Below are positions 59,333-64,000 of a stretch of DNA of 64,000 nt, in pieces. Position numbers and translations under genes: made by a program. Origin of the DNA: F23-D06 sp963603365 (lineage in GTDB: Bacteria; Bacteroidota; Bacteroidia; Bacteroidales; WCHB1-69); assembly GCA_963603365.1 (NCBI GenBank), contig CAVCMI010000009.1:1-64000 (forward strand). Reading direction: 5' to 3'. The notes beneath the pieces were generated by a model that ran no database searches, was not told the DNA's origin, and saw only the letters and a list, made by a program, of their open reading frames with translations. Each line of letters begins with the position of its first letter. The first letter of the stretch is position 1.

Positions 59333-62300
59333 CTACTGTATTGTCAAACTGCTGAAAAGCAAACTCTTAGGGAAAAGAACAGAAACAGGGAATCCTGCAA
59401 GCGGCATTTCAGGTATTCCGGCGCATTTAGACTGTCCATGCGACAGCATATTAGCCACTGCGGTTTCTTTGGATGCCGCCACCACCTTACTGAAAAGACG
59501 CATATTTATTATTTCGGTGCGACGGATGCGCACAAGCGTCTTCTTGCCATCTGACAGGTTGACTTTATAGGCATAGACGGGAATACAATCCGACATTTCG
59601 TTGCCGGTATAGTCGGGCATTTTCACTATCTCATAAATGTACCGCCAGCCGGCTTGACGTGCCAACTTTCGCGCTTTCTGGAAAATTTCGGCATCGCTGC
59701 AATGGCTGTGGCATTTGAGTTCGAGAACACCGGCACCGCAAGTCGCCACCAACCTTCCCTCCGACAACGCAAGCCGCTGATGACCGTTTGAAAATCTGAC
59801 GGCGGCCGTAGGTGTACGGTTTGACAACAATGTATACAGACGGCCTCGTTCAATCACCTCCATCCGTTCTTCAGCCGGAATCCCCTCCGCATCTGTTGTA
59901 TAACGTCCGATGAGTCGGTCTGCATGCCGTTTACCGCAGCCATATCCAGAATAGACATCAATCAACGGACTGACCACTATTTGGTTAATCTTATCAACTA
60001 AATAATTGTAACTATTGCTATTAGATTGTATCAGCGGCCGTACGGCAATCAATGAAGGCGTGTGCTCCAAAAATGCCTGCTTGAACAAAACCGCAGCAGC
60101 CGGTCCTGACACAATGACCGGCCCGTCATAGATGTCTTTTGTCAAGGGCGCCGAGCGCAGTTCCGACAACATCCTCATCATAGCGAGTGCAGAATCTGAC
60201 AAATGGGAGACATCTGACAAGCCAGAGAGGTCGCGGAAAAAGAAATGGCTGCAGTCGCGCAACGGCATTCCGTCGTCATCAGCGGTTTCGGCATAAATCT
60301 GCACGCAAACTATTTGGAACGGCTGCTCGTAGCGTATGCCTTGCGCCGACAGATAGTAGGCGTTTGCTTTGTACGCATACACATTTACCCCAAAGCCCAG
60401 CATCGTATTCAACGCCACCGTGTCGCTGTTGATATCAGCAGATATGCTATTCGCCAAGTCCTGAAAAAGTTCAAGCGACCATTGTCCTGTTGCAGTACTG
60501 TCAAAAAAATCGTTCCTGAATGCGCGGGAGCGGTCGGGCGGCAAAGATGAGACACGGTTGTATGGCCATTGCGCCAAAGCCTGCTGCTTCTCTGCATAGT
60601 CAGCAAGCGCCTGCCGGTAGGAGCGGTCAGCCGACAGGTGCAAAGCCTGTCGCAAATTGCTGCCGTTTTCGTCAAGTGGCAAGTCAAAGGCTGTTTCTGA
60701 CCAGTCCTTTTCGGCACAATTCTCGTTGTTCAACTTGTCATTGCCAACCCTGACTTGCGTTTCAACGCTTCTTTTCGGCATTTCAGAAAGCAGGACAGTG
60801 CTGCCCATTATGCTTTTCACCCGATACAGGGTTGCGTCTGTGACCAGAAAGTCGAGGTCGTACGCCAGAGGATACACGCGCAGTGCCGTATCTTGAAAAA
60901 ACGCGGTCATCTCTTCTTGAATCATAGAAGAGCAGACTTCCGAAAACTGTCCGGAGGCATCGTGACCGTCGTCCATAGTCGTGAGCGGAGACAGCAAAGC
61001 CGGCATCTCGTCGCACTGAACAACCTCCGTCGCCATAGCCGAAAGCAGCACCGCCGGTGCCGTGCAACGCTTCGGATTCCGACCGGTCAGTAACGGGGGC
61101 ACAACAGACACCTCCGGCATCTTCCCGCACGACAGCACGGCTGGGCAAACCATCGTCAAATCTGCAAAACGCAAGCCGCGCACCAGTTTGCCCGTGCCGT
61201 TCTCATCATCGACATAAACCCGGTAAACTTCTTGTGGCACTATCTCACCATCCGGCGTGAACATGATATTGCGAATCCAATAGCCGTAAGGCTTGCCTTG
61301 ACGGGCGGTCTCTGTTTTCAATGCATCAAGAAGTTCAGAATCCGGTTTCGGGGAACGGGCAGCAGCCGCGAATCCGCGATCGTCGGAAGAGAACGACAGT
61401 GCGGGAGAAACAGCACGATGTGATTTTATGATTCCGGCATAAAGCACTGCCGAAGCCACCGTTCCCGACATCAGCACAGGGCAAACGGTCGATTCTGCGA
61501 CCGGTGCCTCAGCCGTGCGGCAAAGTCGGGCATACAATTCGTGCATATCGGACAGAATCTCCGACTCTTGGGGAAGGTCGTTCGGATAGTCCGCCGACAT
61601 CGTCTTTGTACAGGTAACCGGCATTCCGTCATCGGCGAGTGCCGACATTGAAAGCGTAAGCACCGAGACATTGCTGTTGGTCACGGCACAATCGTCGCCA
61701 TTGCTCAGAGTGTATGTCCTGACGTAAGAATAGTGCAGCCGCGCCGAGCCATTGCGGCAGTTTTCGAAAGTTTTGCAAAGAGCAGTGCAGTCATTCAGCC
61801 GTTTTTCCCAGCCCTCCATACAGGCGGAAGCCGTATTGTCACGCGGCGGCTCGAAAGAAGGGCTCTGATGCGGCGACTCGAAAACCATTCGGTGTTTCGG
61901 TTTCCCGAGCGACTCTTGAAGATGCCTTTTCTGATGCTTTCTTAATGTCTGCTCATACACAACACTCACCTCCCGGTTCAATGCGGCGACGACAGCCTGC
62001 TCATTGAGGTCGGAGGGGAAGAACGGCAAGGTGTCGGACGAGCATCCTTCGGTATAATCACCGGAATCAAGGTCTCCGACAATCAATCTGACGGAAAAGC
62101 GGGAATCGAAACGGTAGCGTTTTTCCTTTGCGCTGCCCATTTGGGAAGCAAGGATAAAGTCTTCCTGCTTATCAATGCGGCAATAGAGGGAACATAGCGG
62201 CGCTTCGCCGTGCCGGTAACGTTCAACGCATTGCCGGAGTTGCGTCTGTACGAAATCCACGAACATCTTTTCGTCCGTCAGGGACTGCGCCTTTCCGCTC

Positions 62301-62359
62301 AATGCGGCGAACGCGAAAGCCGTCCAAAAGATTGTCGCACGGAAACGCCAGGACATCAT
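59333..62359 (-). CDS. Exported double TldD/PmbA-like protein without HExxH
   Basis: The 1008-residue protein has a signal peptide (about 1-25, ending GKAQ) and two copies of the TldD/PmbA-like domain. In copy 1 (about 28-480), the N-terminal half shows DEKMFVDFVQTQLRQCVERY and FSVRLIVGDLDSGDY. In copy 2 (about 490-1000) the equivalents are MIQEEMTAFFQDTALRVYPLAYDL, TQVRVGNDKLNN, and ALHLSADRSYRQALADYAEKQQALAQ, followed by GPVIVSGPAAAVLFKQAF, the ...LIGRYTTDAEGIPAEERMEVI segment and TPTAAVRFSNGHQRL. TldD itself has an HExxxH zinc motif; none is found in either half, so both look PmbA-like. It follows purA by 9 bp. Function unknown. Confidence 0.7.
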   Translation of the reverse strand: MMSWRFRATIFWTAFAFAALSGKAQSLTDEKMFVDFVQTQLRQCVERYRHGEAPLCSLYCRIDKQEDFILASQMGSAKEKRYRFDSRFSVRLIVGDLDSGDYTEGCSSDTLPFFPSDLNEQAVVAALNREVSVVYEQTLRKHQKRHLQESLGKPKHRMVFESPHQSPSFEPPRDNTASACMEGWEKRLNDCTALCKTFENCRNGSARLHYSYVRTYTLSNGDDCAVTNSNVSVLTLSMSALADDGMPVTCTKTMSADYPNDLPQESEILSDMHELYARLCRTAEAPVAESTVCPVLMSGTVASAVLYAGIIKSHRAVSPALSFSSDDRGFAAAARSPKPDSELLDALKTETARQGKPYGYWIRNIMFTPDGEIVPQEVYRVYVDDENGTGKLVRGLRFADLTMVCPAVLSCGKMPEVSVVPPLLTGRNPKRCTAPAVLLSAMATEVVQCDEMPALLSPLTTMDDGHDASGQFSEVCSSMIQEEMTAFFQDTALRVYPLAYDLDFLVTDATLYRVKSIMGSTVLLSEMPKRSVETQVRVGNDKLNNENCAEKDWSETAFDLPLDENGSNLRQALHLSADRSYRQALADYAEKQQALAQWPYNRVSSLPPDRSRAFRNDFFDSTATGQWSLELFQDLANSISADINSDTVALNTMLGFGVNVYAYKANAYYLSAQGIRYEQPFQIVCVQIYAETADDDGMPLRDCSHFFFRDLSGLSDVSHLSDSALAMMRMLSELRSAPLTKDIYDGPVIVSGPAAAVLFKQAFLEHTPSLIAVRPLIQSNSNSYNYLVDKINQIVVSPLIDVYSGYGCGKRHADRLIGRYTTDAEGIPAEERMEVIERGRLYTLLSNRTPTAAVRFSNGHQRLALSEGRLVATCGAGVLELKCHSHCSDAEIFQKARKLARQAGWRYIYEIVKMPDYTGNEMSDCIPVYAYKVNLSDGKKTLVRIRRTEIINMRLFSKVVAASKETAVANMLSHGQSKCAGIPEMPLAGFPVSVLFPKSLLFSSLTIQ

Positions 62360-62368
62360 ATTTGGAAA

Positions 62369-63643
62369 CTAATCCCGGAACATAGTTGACTCCCTGTCGG
62401 GACCGACGGAAATGACAGAGACCTTTGTCTGGACTTTTTCTTCAATAAACTGCACATAATCTTTGAACGGCTGCGGCATCGATTCATAATTGCGGATGGT
62501 GCTGATGTCCTGTTTCCAGCCGGGGAGCGAAATATAAACCGGTTCAATATCTGCGAAGGAATCTGCGGGCATCCTGTCTGTCAATTGTCCGTTAACTTTA
62601 TAGGCAATGCAGACGTTTATCGTATCGAAGTCAGACAACACGTCGGCTTTTGTAAGTGCGATGTCGGTGACGCCATTGATCATAATAGCGTATTTGAGTG
62701 CCACCAGGTCGAGCCAGCCGCAGCGGCGCGGCCGTCCGGTAGTTGCCCCGAACTCCCTGCCTTGGCGGCGCAGGCGTTCGCCGGCCTCGTCAAACAGTTC
62801 CGTCGGGAAGGGACCGCTGCCCACACGGGTGCAATAAGCCTTAACGATACCGATGACCTTGCCGGCATAATGCGGAGAGAGTCCGAGCCCGGTGAAAGCG
62901 CCGGCGGCAATCGTATTGGAAGATGTCACAAACGGATAAGCCCCGAACTCGAGATCCAGCAACGTGCCCTGTGCTCCCTCTGCCAAGACGGTCTTTCCTT
63001 GCTGCATGTAGGAGAGCAGTTCGTACTCGCAGTCGATGACCTTAAACTGCTTCAACGTCTCAAGAGAAGAGAGCCATTCCTTTTCCATCTCATCCAATCG
63101 TTGGCGGAGGTTCTCTACGGGATAACGTTCAAGAATATCTGAATGACGAGTCACAGCGTCATGGTATTTTTCCAGAAAACCGGGTGAGAGCAAGTCGCAG
63201 ACACGCAGACCTGAACGGGCCGTCTTGTCCGTATAGGCCGGGCCGATGCCACGAAGCGTAGAGCCGATCTTCATCTTGCCCTTTTGAGTCTCGAATGCTG
63301 CATCCAGCAGCCGGTGTGTAGGAAGTATCAGATGTGCCTTTGCGGAAATGAAAAGGTTGTCGGTCGGGGTCAGCCCCAGATTCACCAGCGAGCGTATCTC
63401 CTGCTCAAAAACCACGGGGTCTATCACCACCCCGTTCCCGATCACATTGACCTTGTCTTTATGGAAAATCCCGGAGGGGATAATATGGAGCACATGGCGC
63501 ATCCCGTTGAATTCCAAAGAGTGTCCCGCATTGGGGCCGCCCTGGAAACGGGCTATCACGTCATAATACGGAGTCTCTACATCCACTATTTTCCCTTTCC
63601 CCTCGTCTCCCCACTGCAATCCCAACAAAATATCGATTTTCAT
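62369..63643 (-). CDS. purA: Adenylosuccinate synthetase
   Basis: Joins IMP and aspartate with GTP hydrolysis, first step from IMP to AMP. The product from the ATG at 63641-63643 is 424 residues, starting MKIDILLGLQWGDEGKGKIVD (GDEGKGK P-loop). Other motifs are QGGPNAGHSLEF (catalytic His), GIGPAYTDKTARSGLR and GATTGRPRRCGWLDLVALKYA. Another ATG three codons earlier (63652) is equally possible. It leads a likely two-gene unit with the double TldD-like gene. Confidence 0.97.
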   Translation of the reverse strand: MKIDILLGLQWGDEGKGKIVDVETPYYDVIARFQGGPNAGHSLEFNGMRHVLHIIPSGIFHKDKVNVIGNGVVIDPVVFEQEIRSLVNLGLTPTDNLFISAKAHLILPTHRLLDAAFETQKGKMKIGSTLRGIGPAYTDKTARSGLRVCDLLSPGFLEKYHDAVTRHSDILERYPVENLRQRLDEMEKEWLSSLETLKQFKVIDCEYELLSYMQQGKTVLAEGAQGTLLDLEFGAYPFVTSSNTIAAGAFTGLGLSPHYAGKVIGIVKAYCTRVGSGPFPTELFDEAGERLRRQGREFGATTGRPRRCGWLDLVALKYAIMINGVTDIALTKADVLSDFDTINVCIAYKVNGQLTDRMPADSFADIEPVYISLPGWKQDISTIRNYESMPQPFKDYVQFIEEKVQTKVSVISVGPDRESTMFRD

Positions 63644-63680
63644 ATTCTTCATTGCGGCTTTTATTTCTGTTGAACAGGCG

Positions 63681-63688
63681 CAAAAATA
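63681..63688 (-). promoter_or_regulatory. purA promoter, -7 element
   Basis: The minus strand reads a T tract, then GTGTATTTTTGCGCC, with TATTTTTG at 63688-63681, 37 bp before the chosen ATG. No purine (guanine) riboswitch fold was recognised in the short leader. Confidence 0.6.
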
Positions 63689-63732
63689 CACTTTTTTTAT
63701 GCTGTCCCGAATAAAACGTTCCTTATCCTATT

Positions 63733-63752
63733 TTTTGTATTTTTGCCACCTT
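63733..63752 (+). promoter_or_regulatory. trxA promoter
   Basis: TTTTTTGTATTTTTGCCACC, one base different from the dsrC/pnuC/hydG 20-mer. The -7 element TATTTTTG is at 63740-63747, and the ATG at 63787 is 39 bp after it. Confidence 0.7.
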
Positions 63753-63786
63753 GAATAAAATTTTAACGCATTAAATAAACATTATT

Positions 63787-64000
63787 ATGGCATTAGCAAT
63801 CAACTCCAGCAATTTTGAGACATTGACCAGTGGAGACAAATTGGTCATCATTGATTTTTGGGCGCAATGGTGCGGACCCTGCAAAGCATTAAGTCCCATC
63901 ATTGAAGAATTGGCCCAAGAATATGAAAACGAAGTCATCATCGGGAAATGTGACGTTGACGAAAACAACGAATTGGCTGCACAGTTCGGTGTCATGAACA
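63787..64000 (+). CDS. trxA: Thioredoxin (cut by the window end)
   Basis: The first 71 residues are present: MALAINSSNFETLTSGDKLVIIDFWAQWCGPCKALSPIIEEL... with the redox motif WCGPC (about 28-32) and CDVDENNELAAQFGV. The cis-Pro and C-terminal helix lie past 64000. A general disulfide reductant in the cytoplasm; there is no signal peptide. Confidence 0.95.
   Translation, partial: MALAINSSNFETLTSGDKLVIIDFWAQWCGPCKALSPIIEELAQEYENEVIIGKCDVDENNELAAQFGVMN

Noticed and set aside
1..64000. CRISPR array, prophage, integron or rRNA operon
   Set aside because: No regularly spaced repeats, phage structural genes, attC-like sites or rRNA sequence were seen.

Overview
The window looks like a chromosomal segment of an anaerobic Bacteroidales-type bacterium (phylum Bacteroidota). 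The evidence is: many promoters of the TAnnTTTG(C) type; proteins typical of the phylum (GldD lipoprotein, S46 dipeptidyl-peptidase, a nuclease with a type IX secretion tail, a roughly 1100-residue SecA, a short primary sigma factor, MORN/YwqK-type and LysM envelope proteins); and almost no Shine-Dalgarno use. Anaerobic life is suggested by the [FeFe]-hydrogenase maturase HydG with its TM1266-family partner, a B12-dependent ribonucleotide reductase, MeaB and a DsrC-type sulfur carrier. No genus can be named from the sequence alone.

Layout. 1-500: deletion remnant of an insertion sequence. 500-4182 (minus): envelope operon (lipoprotein, MORN protein, MltD-like transglycosylase). 4356-6959: alaS. 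7095-12559 (plus): surface-sugar and cell-wall operon (membrane-bound UDP-sugar dehydratase, WlbA, UPF0104 membrane protein, RfaE2, M23/LysM protein). 12657-16575: rpmE2, lon, meaB. 16546-19033 (minus): gmk-suhB-baiN-like. 19106-22342: mutS and an unrecognised membrane protein. 22660-24098 (minus): tRNA-Thr, tuf, tRNA-Trp. 24202-27510 (minus): dsrC, a NarI/DsrM-like cytochrome b, a beta-CASP nuclease and rfbD. 27599-31526: pnuC (plus), then trmH, hup, and TPR-ribH-fmt (minus). 31741-33499 (plus): TM1266-hydG. 33562-40726 (minus): holA, then secA-glycosyltransferase-CoA-disulfide reductase. 40901-46685 (plus): mltG, ROK kinase, nrdJ, LutA-like protein. 46797-47406 (minus): rplU-rpmA. 47540-55539 (plus): HtrA protease, rpoD, gldD, secreted nuclease, DksA-like protein, lspA, DPP7, flavodoxin. 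55583-63643 (minus): YiiX-like lipoprotein, UDP-sugar dehydrogenase, tRNA-Cys, pyrBI, a double TldD/PmbA-like protein, purA. 63787 to the end: start of trxA.

Most of this is housekeeping. The least ordinary module is dsrC, with both redox cysteines (C93 and C104), next to a haem-b membrane protein. It is transcribed from one arm of a perfect 20-bp inverted repeat whose other arm is the pnuC promoter, and the same 20-mer precedes TM1266-hydG. With the CoA-disulfide reductase-rhodanese fusion this hints at persulfide or trisulfide redox chemistry. Other points of interest are a secreted protein made of two TldD/PmbA-like units without HExxH, a TTG-started pyrB that has a rare strong Shine-Dalgarno, terminator hairpins inside the 3' ends of convergent genes, and an M23 protein lacking one active-site histidine. 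No CRISPR array, prophage or intact mobile element was seen.
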